64,000 bases of DNA from Candidatus Methylomicrobium oryzae. Its GTDB lineage: Bacteria > Pseudomonadota > Gammaproteobacteria > Methylococcales > Methylomonadaceae. This document shows, piece after piece, positions 52,486-61,454 of the stretch. The position numbers were made by a program, and so were the translations under genes. How positions within the stretch are numbered: the stretch's first letter is position 1; each line of letters starts with the position of its first letter. Below the pieces are notes generated by a model. The model was given only the letters and a program-made list of their open reading frames with translations, was not told where the DNA came from and did not search any database. The stretch lies in the NCBI RefSeq assembly GCF_016745425.1, contig NZ_JAERVK010000009.1:1-64000 (forward strand), written 5' to 3'.

Positions 52486-54267
52486 ATGGGGTTGTTTTCG
52501 AGACTTTTTGTCGCCTCCCTGGCTTTGTTTACTGGCGGTTCCGGCCTGCGCGCCGAATCTGCCGTCCCGGATATGCAATGGGCGATGCCGGGAAAAAACT
52601 ATGCCTCCTGGCGCTTCAGCGAAGAAAACCGGATCAATGCCGGCAATGTCGGCCACCTCCAGGTCGCCTGGACTTTTTCGACCGGGGTGCTGCACGGGCA
52701 CGAGGCCGCGCCGCTGGTCGTCGACGGTACGATGTATATCGTGACCCCCTATCCGAATATTCTGTATGCCCTGGATTTGAAGGAACCGGGCGGCCCTATC
52801 AAATGGGCCTATAAGCCGGAGCCGCAGCGGGCGGCTCAGGGCGTAGCCTGCTGCGATGTCGTCAACCGCGGCGCCGCCTATGCCGACGGCAAGGTGGTGT
52901 TCAATACGCTGGATAATCATACGATCGCCGTCGATGCGGATACCGGCGTAGAAGTCTGGAAAACCCGGCTCGGCGACATCAACCGGGGCGAAAGCATGAC
53001 CATGGCGCCGCTGATCGTCAAAGACAAGGTGCTGGTCGGCAACAGCGGCGGCGAGATGGGCGTGCGCGGCTGGTTGACCGCGCTGGACTTGAAAACCGGC
53101 AAACAGTTATGGCGCGCATACAGCACCGGACCCGACAAGGACGTGCTGATCGGAAAGGAGTTCAAAGCGCCTTACCCCTCCGGCAATGGCCGCGATCTCG
53201 GCGTCGCGACTTGGCCGCCGGATGCCTGGAAGACCGGCGGCGGTGCGGTATGGGGCTGGCTGTCCTACGATCCGGACCTCAATCTGGTCTATTACGGCAC
53301 CAGCAATCCCGGCAGTTGGAACGCCGATCAGCGGCCCGGCGACAATAAATGGGGATCCAGCGTCTTTGCCCGCGACCCGGATACGGGCTATGCCAAATGG
53401 GCCTATCAGTACGCTCCCCACGATTTTCACGATTACGACGGCGTCAACGAGCATGTGCTGGTCGATCTGAACATCGGCGGCCGGCCCCGCAAGACCATGC
53501 TGCATCCCGACCGCAACGGCTATATGTATCTGATGGACCGCACCGATGGCCGGATCCTGTCGGCGGTTCCGTTCGTCTACACGAACAGCGTGGAGAAAAT
53601 CGACCTCGAAACCGGCCGTCCGGTCATGGCCAAGAGCAAGGAAACGCATCAGGGCATGGAGGTCAAGGATATTTGCCCGGCCGCGCCCGGCGGCAAGGAT
53701 TGGCAGCCGTCGGCCTATTCGCCGCGCACCCGGTTGCTGTACGTCCCGCACAACAATCTCTGCATGGATATGAAAGGCACGGAAGTCGGTTATATCGCCG
53801 GCACCCCTTTCGTAGGCGCCGAAGTCGTGATCAAGGCCGGACCGGGCGGCAATCGCGGTGCGTTCACGGCCTGGGATCCGGTCGCGGCGAAACCGGCCTG
53901 GTCAATCAAGGAAAAATTTCCGGTGTGGAGCGGCGCGCTGGTCACCGCGGGCGATATCGTCTTCTACGGCACGATGGACCGCTGGTTCAAAGCGGTCGAC
54001 GCGAAGACCGGCAAGAAATTATGGAAATTCCGCACCGGCTCCGGGGTGATCGGCCAGCCGGTGACCTATACGGCGCCGTCCGGCAAGCAGTATGTCGCCG
54101 TGCTATCCGGCGTCGGAGGCTGGGCCGGCGTGGCGGTTGCCGGCGAGCTGGACACCCGGATACCGTTCGGCGCACTGGGATTTAGCGGGGCAAGCGCCGA
54201 CTTGCCCCAGGCAACCAGCGCGGGCGGTATGCTGTACGTGTTCGCGCTGCCGGAAGCTGGCGAGTGA
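52486..54267 (+). CDS. xoxF: XoxF-type PQQ methanol dehydrogenase
   Basis: This is a periplasmic quinoprotein oxidising methanol (possibly formaldehyde) and passing electrons to a cytochrome c. It has 593 residues with a signal peptide (MGLFSRLFVASLALFTGGSG). The vicinal cysteines contacting PQQ are C122-C123 (GVACCDVV). The active-site block HDYDGVNE contains the catalytic aspartate D316 and the extra aspartate D318 that marks lanthanide-dependent enzymes; calcium MxaF has alanine there. Eight propeller blades are expected from repeats such as DADTGVEVWKTRLGD. It leads an operon with xoxJ, a cytochrome c and a caa3-type oxidase. Confidence 0.92.
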   Translation: MGLFSRLFVASLALFTGGSGLRAESAVPDMQWAMPGKNYASWRFSEENRINAGNVGHLQVAWTFSTGVLHGHEAAPLVVDGTMYIVTPYPNILYALDLKEPGGPIKWAYKPEPQRAAQGVACCDVVNRGAAYADGKVVFNTLDNHTIAVDADTGVEVWKTRLGDINRGESMTMAPLIVKDKVLVGNSGGEMGVRGWLTALDLKTGKQLWRAYSTGPDKDVLIGKEFKAPYPSGNGRDLGVATWPPDAWKTGGGAVWGWLSYDPDLNLVYYGTSNPGSWNADQRPGDNKWGSSVFARDPDTGYAKWAYQYAPHDFHDYDGVNEHVLVDLNIGGRPRKTMLHPDRNGYMYLMDRTDGRILSAVPFVYTNSVEKIDLETGRPVMAKSKETHQGMEVKDICPAAPGGKDWQPSAYSPRTRLLYVPHNNLCMDMKGTEVGYIAGTPFVGAEVVIKAGPGGNRGAFTAWDPVAAKPAWSIKEKFPVWSGALVTAGDIVFYGTMDRWFKAVDAKTGKKLWKFRTGSGVIGQPVTYTAPSGKQYVAVLSGVGGWAGVAVAGELDTRIPFGALGFSGASADLPQATSAGGMLYVFALPEAGE

Positions 54268-55112
54268 CGGGTTTCGGCAGGAAGGTCGCGCGGTGGTGCC
54301 TGGGGGGCATGCTGACCGCGCTGCCGGTATCGGCCTGGAGCGATGAACCGGCCGGGACGCCGCCGGTACTGCGCGTCTGCGCCGATCCCAACAATCTGCC
54401 GTTTTCCAATCAGGCCGGCGAAGGCTTCGAAAATCGTCTGGCCGCACTGTTGGCAAAGTCTTTGGGGATGACGCTCGACTATACCTGGCACGCGCAGCGC
54501 CGAGGGTTTCTGCGCGAAACGTTGAATGCCGGGCTGTGCGACGTGGTGATGGGACTGCCCAGCCGGGACGACAAGGCGCTGACCACACGACCGTATTACC
54601 GTTCGAGCTATGTGTTGGTTTATCCGACGGCGCGGGGTTACCGCATCCGTTCCCTGGACGATCCCAAACTGAAGCGGCTCCGCATCGGCGTCCATCTGGC
54701 GGGCGATAAAAGTTCCCCGCCCGCCCTGGCGCTGGCTCGCCGCGGCATCATCGACAATGTGGTCGGTTACAGTGTCTACGGCGATTACGGCAAAGCCAGT
54801 CCGCCCCTGCAGTTGGTCGACGGCGTGGCGCAGGGCGATATCGACGTGGCGGTAGCCTGGGGGCCGGCCGCCGGCTATTTCGCCGGCAAGACGCCGGCCG
54901 GCTTGACGCTGGTACCCCTGGCGGACGACAGGCGGAACAAGCTGCCGTTCGTTTTTTCGATCTCCCTCGGCGTCCGCAAAAGCGATAAGCTGTTGAAATC
55001 GCGGCTCGATGCCGCGCTCGACCGCAACCGCGATGCGATCGCCGCCTTACTGGACGGCTACCATGTGCCGCGGACGGACCCGCGCCATAAACCGGCTTCC
55101 TTTAACCACTGA
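54264..55112 (+). CDS. xoxJ: XoxJ/MoxJ-like periplasmic binding protein
   Basis: This is a quinoprotein-associated substrate-binding-type protein of 282 residues. The signal peptide is about 1-26. The solute-binding fold shows in VLRVCADPNNLPFSNQAGEGF, LNAGLCDVVMGLPSR and RRGIIDNVVGYSVYGDYG. XoxJ is thought to help activate or mature XoxF. It starts at a GTG overlapping the xoxF stop (GTGA), so synthesis is tightly coupled. Confidence 0.88.
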   Translation: MTGFGRKVARWCLGGMLTALPVSAWSDEPAGTPPVLRVCADPNNLPFSNQAGEGFENRLAALLAKSLGMTLDYTWHAQRRGFLRETLNAGLCDVVMGLPSRDDKALTTRPYYRSSYVLVYPTARGYRIRSLDDPKLKRLRIGVHLAGDKSSPPALALARRGIIDNVVGYSVYGDYGKASPPLQLVDGVAQGDIDVAVAWGPAAGYFAGKTPAGLTLVPLADDRRNKLPFVFSISLGVRKSDKLLKSRLDAALDRNRDAIAALLDGYHVPRTDPRHKPASFNH

Positions 55113-55126
55113 CCTGCGAGCGTTAT

Positions 55127-55615
55127 ATGATGCGTATCATGCCCCTGAATCTGATCGCCGCCGGTCTTCTCGCAGCCGGGCAGGCGGCGCTTGCGGAGGA
55201 AGTTTTTTCCGGGAGCCCGTCGGAGCCGGCCTCGAGCCGATTGCTGAACAGCCAGGTCGGGGGCACGCACATTCCCCTGCAGGCCGAACCCGACACCTAC
55301 GAAAATCCGTATGCGGGCGAAGGGCAGGCCATTGCGGAGGGCGGAAAATTGTTCATCGGCATGAATTGCGCAGGCTGCCATGCCCCGCAGGGCGGGGGCG
55401 GCATGGGGCCGCCTTTGTCCGACGAAAAGTGGATTTACGGCGGCCGGCCCGAACAAATTTACCTCACCATCCTGCAGGGGCGTCCCAACGGCATGCCCGC
55501 TTTCGGCAAGGCCTTGCCCGAAGCGTCGATCTGGAAACTGGTCGCTTATATCGAGACGCTGAAATCCCTGCCGGCGCCGGCCAATCCGTCGGCCCGATCC
55601 AAATCATCGGAGTGA
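55127..55615 (+). CDS. xoxG: Periplasmic cytochrome c (XoxG-like)
   Basis: This is the probable electron acceptor of XoxF. It has 162 residues with a signal peptide ending near LAEE and a single heme site CAGCH. A distal methionine is likely in GRPNGMPAFGKAL. It lies 14 bases after xoxJ and 8 before the oxidase subunit II gene. This places it as the carrier between the dehydrogenase and the oxidase. Confidence 0.85.
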   Translation: MMRIMPLNLIAAGLLAAGQAALAEEVFSGSPSEPASSRLLNSQVGGTHIPLQAEPDTYENPYAGEGQAIAEGGKLFIGMNCAGCHAPQGGGGMGPPLSDEKWIYGGRPEQIYLTILQGRPNGMPAFGKALPEASIWKLVAYIETLKSLPAPANPSARSKSSE

Positions 55616-55623
55616 GAGGAGCG

Positions 55624-56583
55624 ATGGCGACGCCGCTGAATTATCTGCGCAGTTTCGGTCCGGCCGCCGATCCGCTCGCCGCCCTGGGCTGGGGCCTGAT
55701 AGCCATCTCGCTTGCGGTGACGGCCATTATCGCGGTACTCCTGGCGCTGGCAATTTTCAGACACAGGGATACGGACCGGCCCGGTACCGGTGAGCCGCTT
55801 CCGGTAACGCGGGAATCGAAAGGCATGGCCTGGATCTACATCGGCGTCGGTATTACCGCCGTGGTGCTGTTCGCCAGCACGCTATGGACGGTCCGCACCG
55901 TAACGGCCGTGTATTCGCCCGCGAGCACGCCGGCACTGACCGTCGACGTGACGGCCCGCCAATGGTGGTGGGAGGTCAAGTACCGCGGCGACGACCCGGC
56001 GCTGGCCCTTACTACCGCCAACGAGATTCATATTCCTACCGGCGAGCCGGTCCGGATCAATTTGGCCAGCGCCGACGTCATCCATTCGTTCTGGGTACCG
56101 CAATTGGCGGGCAAAACGGATGTGATTCCCGGAAAAAACAATACGGCCTGGCTGCAGGCCGAAAAAGCCGGCGACTATTTCGCTCGCTGCGGCGAATATT
56201 GCGGCGCCCAGCATGCCCATATGGAATTCCATGTGATCGCGCAGGCGCCTGCCGACTTCGCGGCCTGGCGCCGGCGCCAACTGGCGGCGGCCGCCGCTCC
56301 CGAAACTGTTGAATTGCGGCATGGGCAACAGGTGTTTCTGATGCGCTGCAGCGTATGCCATGCCGTGCGGGGCACTCTGGCCGGCGGCAATTTCGGGCCG
56401 GACCTGACGCATCTGGCGAGCCGCGCCACGATTGCCGCCGGACTTCTGGCGAATAACGCGGAAAACGATGCCGCCTGGGTCGATGATGCGCAAGCCCTGA
56501 AGCCGGGCAGCGGCATGCCCGCCCTGCATCTTCCGGCGCGGGAACTGGCCGATGTGGTTGCTTACCTTCGCAGCTTGAAATAA
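55624..56583 (+). CDS. coxB: Cytochrome c oxidase subunit II fused to cytochrome c (caa3 type)
   Basis: The ATG at 55624 follows AGAGGAGCG and gives 319 residues. Two membrane helices (about 18-45 and 70-95) precede the CuA domain, whose ligands are seen in DVIHSFWVPQ and CGEYCGAQHAHMEFHV. A C-terminal cytochrome c domain holds CSVCH near 240 and a likely axial methionine in GSGMPAL. The fusion lets the oxidase accept electrons from XoxG. A longer frame exists upstream but overlaps xoxG out of phase. Confidence 0.93.
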   Translation: MATPLNYLRSFGPAADPLAALGWGLIAISLAVTAIIAVLLALAIFRHRDTDRPGTGEPLPVTRESKGMAWIYIGVGITAVVLFASTLWTVRTVTAVYSPASTPALTVDVTARQWWWEVKYRGDDPALALTTANEIHIPTGEPVRINLASADVIHSFWVPQLAGKTDVIPGKNNTAWLQAEKAGDYFARCGEYCGAQHAHMEFHVIAQAPADFAAWRRRQLAAAAAPETVELRHGQQVFLMRCSVCHAVRGTLAGGNFGPDLTHLASRATIAAGLLANNAENDAAWVDDAQALKPGSGMPALHLPARELADVVAYLRSLK

Positions 56584-56595
56584 GGGAGACTGATC

Positions 56596-58563
56596 GTGAA
56601 GGACACTTATGATAACCGAACGCCGGCGCTCTCCCCGGCGGACGATCCGGCGAACGCCGCAAGGCTGCGGCAGCTCTGGGAAACGCCGCCGGGACTGCGC
56701 GGCCAGCTCGCGACCGTGGACCACAAGATCATCGGTATCCGCTATCTGGTGACGGCGTTTCTGTTCCTGGTGCTGGGCGGACTCGAGGCGCTGATGATGC
56801 GCTTGCAGCTCGCGCACGCCGATCAGCATCTGCTGTCGCCGGCGCAATATAACCAGATGTTTTCGATGCACGGGATCACGATGATTTTCCTGTACGCGCT
56901 GCCGGTGCTGTCCGGGTTTTCCAATTACCTGTGGCCGCTGCTGCTGGGGTCGCGCGACATGGCCTTTCCGCGCCTGAACGCCTTTTCCTACTGGATCTAT
57001 CTCTTCTCGGGTATCTTCATTTATACGAGCTTTCTGGCCGGCGGCGGGCCCGACAGCGGCTGGTTCAATTACGTGCCGTACACGGCGTTGAACTACAATC
57101 CGGGGCAGGGCATCGATTTCTACGCCTTGGGCATGATCCTGTTCGGGATTTCCACGACGGCGGGATCGATCAATTTCATCGTGACCGTGTTCCGTACCCG
57201 CGCGCCCGGCATGTCGCTGAACCGCCTGCCCATTCTGATCTGGGGCACATTGACCGCTTCCCTCGGCAATTTACTGGCGGTGCCCGCGGTGAGTCTGGCC
57301 TTTTTTATGCTGTGGATGGACCGGCGCATCGGTACCCGTTTTTTCGATGAAGGAGGCGGCGGCGATCCGCTGCTGTGGCAGCACCTGTTCTGGATGTTCG
57401 GCCATCCGTGGGTCTATGCGATCGTGCTGCCGGCGATGGGCATCGTTTCGGACGGCTTGCCGACTTTCTGCCGGCGGCCCTTGGTGGGTTATACGCCGGT
57501 CGCCTTATCGACCGTCGCCACCATGTTCATCGGTTTCGGCGTATGGGTGCACCATATGTTCGCGACCGGCCTGCCGGCCTTGTCCATGTCGTTTTTCAGC
57601 GCCGCCAGTTTCATCATCGTGATTCCGAGCGCGGTCGCGGTGTTTGCCTGGATCGCGACGATCTGGCTGGGCAGGCCGGTGTTCAAGGTGCCGTTTCTGT
57701 TTTTCGCCTCGTTCGTGCTGCTGTTCGTGATCGGCGGGGTGTCCGGCTTCATGACCGCCGCGGTGCCGCTGGACTGGCAGTTGACCGACACCTATTTCAT
57801 CGTGGCGCATTTGCACTACGTGCTGCTCGGCATCAACGTGTTTCCGGTGATCGGCGGCGTCTATTTCTGGTTTCCCAAAATGACCGGTAGGCTCCTGGAC
57901 GAGCGCCTGGGGCGCTGGAACTTCTGGACCCTGTTCATCGGCTTCAATCTGGCCTTCTTCCCGATGCACATCAGCGGACTCCTGGGCATGCCGCGGCGGG
58001 TTTATACCTATCCGGCCGGCTACGGCTGGGATACGCTGAATTTCATTACGACGTTAGGCGCTTTCCTGTTCGCGGCCGGGGTGCTGTTGTTCGTGTTCAA
58101 CGTGGCTTTGAGTTTGCGCCGGGGGGAAATCGCCGGCCCCAATCCCTGGTACGCTTCGACGCTGGAATGGGCCGTTTCCTCGCCGCCCCCGCCTTACAAT
58201 TTTGCGGTGATCCCCACGGTGGCCAGCCGCCATCCGCTGTGGGAGACGCATCTGCCCGAGGAAGGTTCCGGCCGCTCCATTCTGGACCAGGGTGCGCCGC
58301 TGGCCGAGGCGCGCGAAACGTTCGGCGTGACGGCGCTGGACGGCGAGCCCGACGTCATTCTCCGAATGCCCACCGATTCCTGGACGCCGCTGGTCATGGC
58401 CCTGCTGTTGACGGCGCTGGGCTACGGTGCGTTGCTCCGGAACTGGGCGTTGTGCGGATGGGTTAGCGTAGGCGTGGTAGGCTGCCTGCTGGTCTGGCTG
58501 TGGCCGCCTGCTGCGCCGGCGAAAACCCTCAAATATCGAACGATGGATGTCCGTTATGATTGA
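56596..58563 (+). CDS. coxA: Heme-copper oxidase subunit I with altered proton channels
   Basis: This is the catalytic subunit carrying heme a, heme a3 and CuB, with 655 residues from a GTG start preceded by AAGGGAG. About twelve core helices are followed by a C-terminal extension with one or two more segments. CuB and heme ligands are present (H270, the tyrosine Y274, HH in WVHHMFATG, and AHLHYVLLG). The usual HPEVY motif reads HPWVY, so the D-channel glutamate is tryptophan (W272). The K-channel lysine of PTGIKVF is alanine (A348, in PSAVAVF). The aspartate of GSRDMAFPRLN is kept. It may belong to a divergent A-type subgroup. Confidence 0.92.
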   Translation: MKDTYDNRTPALSPADDPANAARLRQLWETPPGLRGQLATVDHKIIGIRYLVTAFLFLVLGGLEALMMRLQLAHADQHLLSPAQYNQMFSMHGITMIFLYALPVLSGFSNYLWPLLLGSRDMAFPRLNAFSYWIYLFSGIFIYTSFLAGGGPDSGWFNYVPYTALNYNPGQGIDFYALGMILFGISTTAGSINFIVTVFRTRAPGMSLNRLPILIWGTLTASLGNLLAVPAVSLAFFMLWMDRRIGTRFFDEGGGGDPLLWQHLFWMFGHPWVYAIVLPAMGIVSDGLPTFCRRPLVGYTPVALSTVATMFIGFGVWVHHMFATGLPALSMSFFSAASFIIVIPSAVAVFAWIATIWLGRPVFKVPFLFFASFVLLFVIGGVSGFMTAAVPLDWQLTDTYFIVAHLHYVLLGINVFPVIGGVYFWFPKMTGRLLDERLGRWNFWTLFIGFNLAFFPMHISGLLGMPRRVYTYPAGYGWDTLNFITTLGAFLFAAGVLLFVFNVALSLRRGEIAGPNPWYASTLEWAVSSPPPPYNFAVIPTVASRHPLWETHLPEEGSGRSILDQGAPLAEARETFGVTALDGEPDVILRMPTDSWTPLVMALLLTALGYGALLRNWALCGWVSVGVVGCLLVWLWPPAAPAKTLKYRTMDVRYD

Positions 58564-59155
58564 CACGATTTCTTTTCGTAGAAACCTGCCGGTAGGCGCC
58601 GTCGGTCACCGCGCTTTGGGATGGTGGGGTATGTGGATGCTGATCGCCACCGAAGCCGCGTTGTTCGCCTATTTGTTGTTCAGCTATTTCTATCTGCTTT
58701 CGCAATCCCAAAACATCGGGCTGCCGGCGACGCCGCCGTCATTGCGTCTGGCGTTGCCCAATACCTTTATCCTGATCGGCAGCAGTCTGATCCTCTGGTG
58801 GGGAGAACGCGGGATGCGCCGGGGGCGGATGATGCGGCAGCTCGCGGCGCTCGGTCTGGCGCTGGCTTTGGGCGTCATTTTTATGGCCGTCCAGGGAGAG
58901 GAATGGCGCAACAAGACTTTCTCGATCACCGAACACGCCTATGGATCGCTCTATTTCACGGTCACCGGTTTCCACATGCTGCATGTGCTGGGCGGCGCGC
59001 TGATGTTGGCCGCCTTATTCGTCTGGACCGCGCTCGGACATTTCAATGCGGAAAGGAATGCGCCCATTACCATCGGCGCCCTTTACTGGCATTTCGTCGA
59101 TGCGGTATGGCTCACCATCTTCGGCAGTTTTTATCTTTATCCTTATCTTCTGTAA
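58556..59155 (+). CDS. coxC: Cytochrome c oxidase subunit III
   Basis: This is a 199-residue membrane protein with five helices, shorter than mitochondrial-type subunit III but usual for caa3/CyoC-like forms. Family-like stretches are GWWGMWMLIATEAALFAYLL, SITEHAYGSLYFTVTGFHMLH and YWHFVDAVWLTIFGSFYL. The ATG at 58556 overlaps the coxA stop by 8 bases; an ATG three codons earlier is possible. Confidence 0.9.
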   Translation: MIDTISFRRNLPVGAVGHRALGWWGMWMLIATEAALFAYLLFSYFYLLSQSQNIGLPATPPSLRLALPNTFILIGSSLILWWGERGMRRGRMMRQLAALGLALALGVIFMAVQGEEWRNKTFSITEHAYGSLYFTVTGFHMLHVLGGALMLAALFVWTALGHFNAERNAPITIGALYWHFVDAVWLTIFGSFYLYPYLL

Positions 59156-59159
59156 CGCT

Positions 59160-59597
59160 ATGGCTCACGACGCTCGGAAAGATCCCTTCCATCCTTCGCC
59201 ACACCGCGAAGAGGTCGGCCTGACCTCGCTATGGATCGGAATCCTGGGGGCGCCGTTGATCTGGATGGCCCTGGAAATGGTGTCTTCCGCGTTGACCGCT
59301 TCCCTGTGCAAGACTGACACTACCTCCATCGCTCCGCAGCATACCGATACGGTATGGCAATATCTGTTGCCGATCAATCTGGTCGCCTTCCTGCTGGCGT
59401 TGATCGCGGCCGGCGTCGCGATCAATAACTGGCGTAAAGTGCGCCACGAAAGGGCAGGGTCCGCGCATGACCTGCTCGAAATCGGCGAAGGCCGTACCCG
59501 TTTTCTCGCCATGTTCGGTCTGCTGACCAGCGGCGGATTTCTGATTGCGTTGATCTTCAGTGCGCTGATGCTGTTTTTGGTGCCGCTGTGCCGATAA
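59160..59597 (+). CDS. Small membrane protein of the oxidase operon
   Basis: This is a 145-residue protein with three to four hydrophobic segments (for example LWIGILGAPLIWMALEMVSSA and LLPINLVAFLLALIAAGVAI). It starts 4 bases after coxC and overlaps the next gene by 10 bases, so it belongs to the oxidase operon. It may be a fourth subunit or an assembly helper; I do not recognise a named family. Confidence 0.75.
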   Translation: MAHDARKDPFHPSPHREEVGLTSLWIGILGAPLIWMALEMVSSALTASLCKTDTTSIAPQHTDTVWQYLLPINLVAFLLALIAAGVAINNWRKVRHERAGSAHDLLEIGEGRTRFLAMFGLLTSGGFLIALIFSALMLFLVPLCR

Positions 59598-60511
59598 CGC
59601 GCCTGCATTTCACGAGCCGGCTGCTGACCGTGCCGGGCCTGGCGCTGTCGATGCCGCAGGCTTTGGCCCATGCCAGCGGGAAAGCGGCGGAGCCTGGCTG
59701 GAGCTTTGAGTTCTGGATAGTTTTGCCGGTGGGGTTTACAGTGGCGGCCTATGCCGCCGGCATTCGACGCCTGGGGCGGAATGGCCTTCTCATTCGGATC
59801 GCCGGACCGGGCCGCTGCGCCGCCTTCGCGCTGGGTGTGGCCGTGCTGGCCGCGGCGCTGATGTCAAGGCTGGACCGGCTTGCCGATGTTCTGTTTTCGG
59901 CGCACATGACCCAACATCTGCTGCTGATGCTCGGCGCGCCGCCGCTGCTGGTACTGGGGCGGACCGAAGTAGTCCTGCTGTGGGCTTTGCCCCTGGCCTG
60001 GCGCCGCTTCGTCGGACACGGCTGGCGCAAGGCGCGGGGATTGCGGTTGGCGATACGGCTTTTGGGAAGGCCCGTCAGCGTAGGCGTGCTGGGGAGCGCG
60101 GCGATGGGGTTCTGGCATTTCCCGGGACCTTATGCCTGGGCACTGCGGCAACCGTCCGTGCATATCTTCGAACATGCCTGTTTTTTTATGACATCCCTTG
60201 CGTTCTGGTCGCTGGCTTTACGGCCCTTCGGTTACGCCAAAGGCGGCCACGGGGTCGCCATAGCGCTGTTGATTGTATTTGCACTGGAAAGCACGCTGCT
60301 GGGAGCTGTGCTGGTATTTGCCGGCCGTCCGTTTTATGCCGTGCAGCTACCGCTTTCGCGGCCGGAGCCGGCGTTCTTATCCGGGCTTTCGCCGTTACAG
60401 GATCAGCAGCTTGCCGGGCTGATCATGTGGGTGCCGGCCGGTTTGGTGCCGTTGGCGGCGCTGGTCGCCGTGTTTGCCGATCTGCTGTCGATCCGGCGGC
60501 GATCCGGATGA
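59588..60511 (+). CDS. ctaG: CtaG-type cytochrome c oxidase assembly protein
   Basis: This is a 307-residue polytopic protein of the caa3-type CtaG family, involved in copper delivery or assembly of caa3 oxidases. Seven or so helices are visible, with the family blocks FSAHMTQHLLLMLGAPPLLVLG and FWHFPGPYAWALRQPSVHIFEH holding several histidines. The GTG start overlaps the preceding gene. It closes the operon that starts with xoxF. Confidence 0.85.
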   Translation: MPITRLHFTSRLLTVPGLALSMPQALAHASGKAAEPGWSFEFWIVLPVGFTVAAYAAGIRRLGRNGLLIRIAGPGRCAAFALGVAVLAAALMSRLDRLADVLFSAHMTQHLLLMLGAPPLLVLGRTEVVLLWALPLAWRRFVGHGWRKARGLRLAIRLLGRPVSVGVLGSAAMGFWHFPGPYAWALRQPSVHIFEHACFFMTSLAFWSLALRPFGYAKGGHGVAIALLIVFALESTLLGAVLVFAGRPFYAVQLPLSRPEPAFLSGLSPLQDQQLAGLIMWVPAGLVPLAALVAVFADLLSIRRRSG

Positions 60512-60618
60512 AATGAGTCGGTTCAACGCTTTTCCGAAGCAGCTCCGCCGGCTTCCGGGCTAAAAAAATTCCCGCCGCCCTACCGGCCTTGCTTCGCCCG
60601 GTCTAACCGAAATAAAGG

Positions 60619-61053
60619 CTAAGTTCGCCACGGATGTTTGGGCAGGTCGACGACGCCGACGACCTGGACGCCGACCTGCGCGACTGCGTGATCGTTGTCT
60701 ACGGTGCCGCCGCTGACGCCTACCGCACCGATCAGCACGCCTTGTTCATCGACGATGGGCAGGCCGCCCGGAAAGGTGATCAGTCCTTCATTCGAATGTT
60801 CGATGCTGTAAAGCTGGCCGTTCGGTTGCGAAAGTTTGCCCAGTTCGCCGGACGGCATGCCGAACAGGCAGGCGGTTTTCGCTTTTTTGATGGCGACGTC
60901 GATACTGCCGACCCAGGCGTCGTCCATTCGGCGGAAGGCTTTTAGATTCCCGCCCGAATCGACTATCGCGACGCAGCTGGGGGTTTCGGTTTCCTGGGCT
61001 TTGGTGATCGCAGCGTCGATGATGCGTTCCGCTTGCTCGTAAGTCACATGCAT
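60619..61053 (-). CDS. GlcG/HbpS family (heme-binding-like) protein
   Basis: This is a 144-residue soluble protein of the HbpS/GlcG family. Conserved blocks are [40 protein letters not shown] and DHAVAQVGV. Family members bind heme or cobalamin, or serve as small auxiliary proteins to oxidases. No signal peptide is present. It is convergent with ctaG and lies just downstream of the metallothionein-like gene on the same strand. Confidence 0.85.
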   Translation of the reverse strand: MHVTYEQAERIIDAAITKAQETETPSCVAIVDSGGNLKAFRRMDDAWVGSIDVAIKKAKTACLFGMPSGELGKLSQPNGQLYSIEHSNEGLITFPGGLPIVDEQGVLIGAVGVSGGTVDNDHAVAQVGVQVVGVVDLPKHPWRT

Positions 61054-61075
61054 TGGATTTCCCCTCCGGTTCCGT

Positions 61076-61261
61076 CTATTGGCCGCCCCTTTCAGAGCCT
61101 TTGCATTCGGTGTGTCCGCAGTTGCAGGTATCGGCGCCGATCATATTTTCGCAATAGCCGCTGCAATATTCCTGGCCGGGCGGGACCGAACAGCGGCAGC
61201 CGGCATGGGCGCATTTCACGGATAAATTTGGATTGGGCTGGCTATTTTCCGGGGAAGTCAT
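61076..61261 (-). CDS. Bacterial metallothionein-like protein
   Basis: This is a 61-residue protein with eight cysteines and histidines in a metallothionein pattern: [22 protein letters not shown]. This resembles SmtA/BmtA, which bind zinc, cadmium or copper. It lies 22 bases ahead of the HbpS-like gene, so the two may share a transcript. In a methanotroph a copper- or zinc-buffering role is plausible. Confidence 0.85.
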   Translation of the reverse strand: MTSPENSQPNPNLSVKCAHAGCRCSVPPGQEYCSGYCENMIGADTCNCGHTECKGSERGGQ

Positions 61262-61454
61262 TCCTTGTCTCCTGGTTGTTGTTATTCTCTTTTTATTCTA
61301 CCGATCGGCGCGGCAAGATATGTTCGCTAGCGAACTTAAGCGGAAATATTTGAACTCCGGCAAACCGCTTTTTCTCAAAAAATTCAGTTCGGCGCGATCT
61401 TCGATCGCTCGGGATCGCTGTCTTTTGCCGTTTCAACTGAAGGGAGGAAATGCA

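Noticed and set aside
52486-54267. Assignment of the methanol dehydrogenase as calcium-type MxaF
   Set aside because: The DYD motif with a second aspartate at 318 and the xoxJ/cytochrome c neighbours point to XoxF; no mxaI-like small subunit is present.
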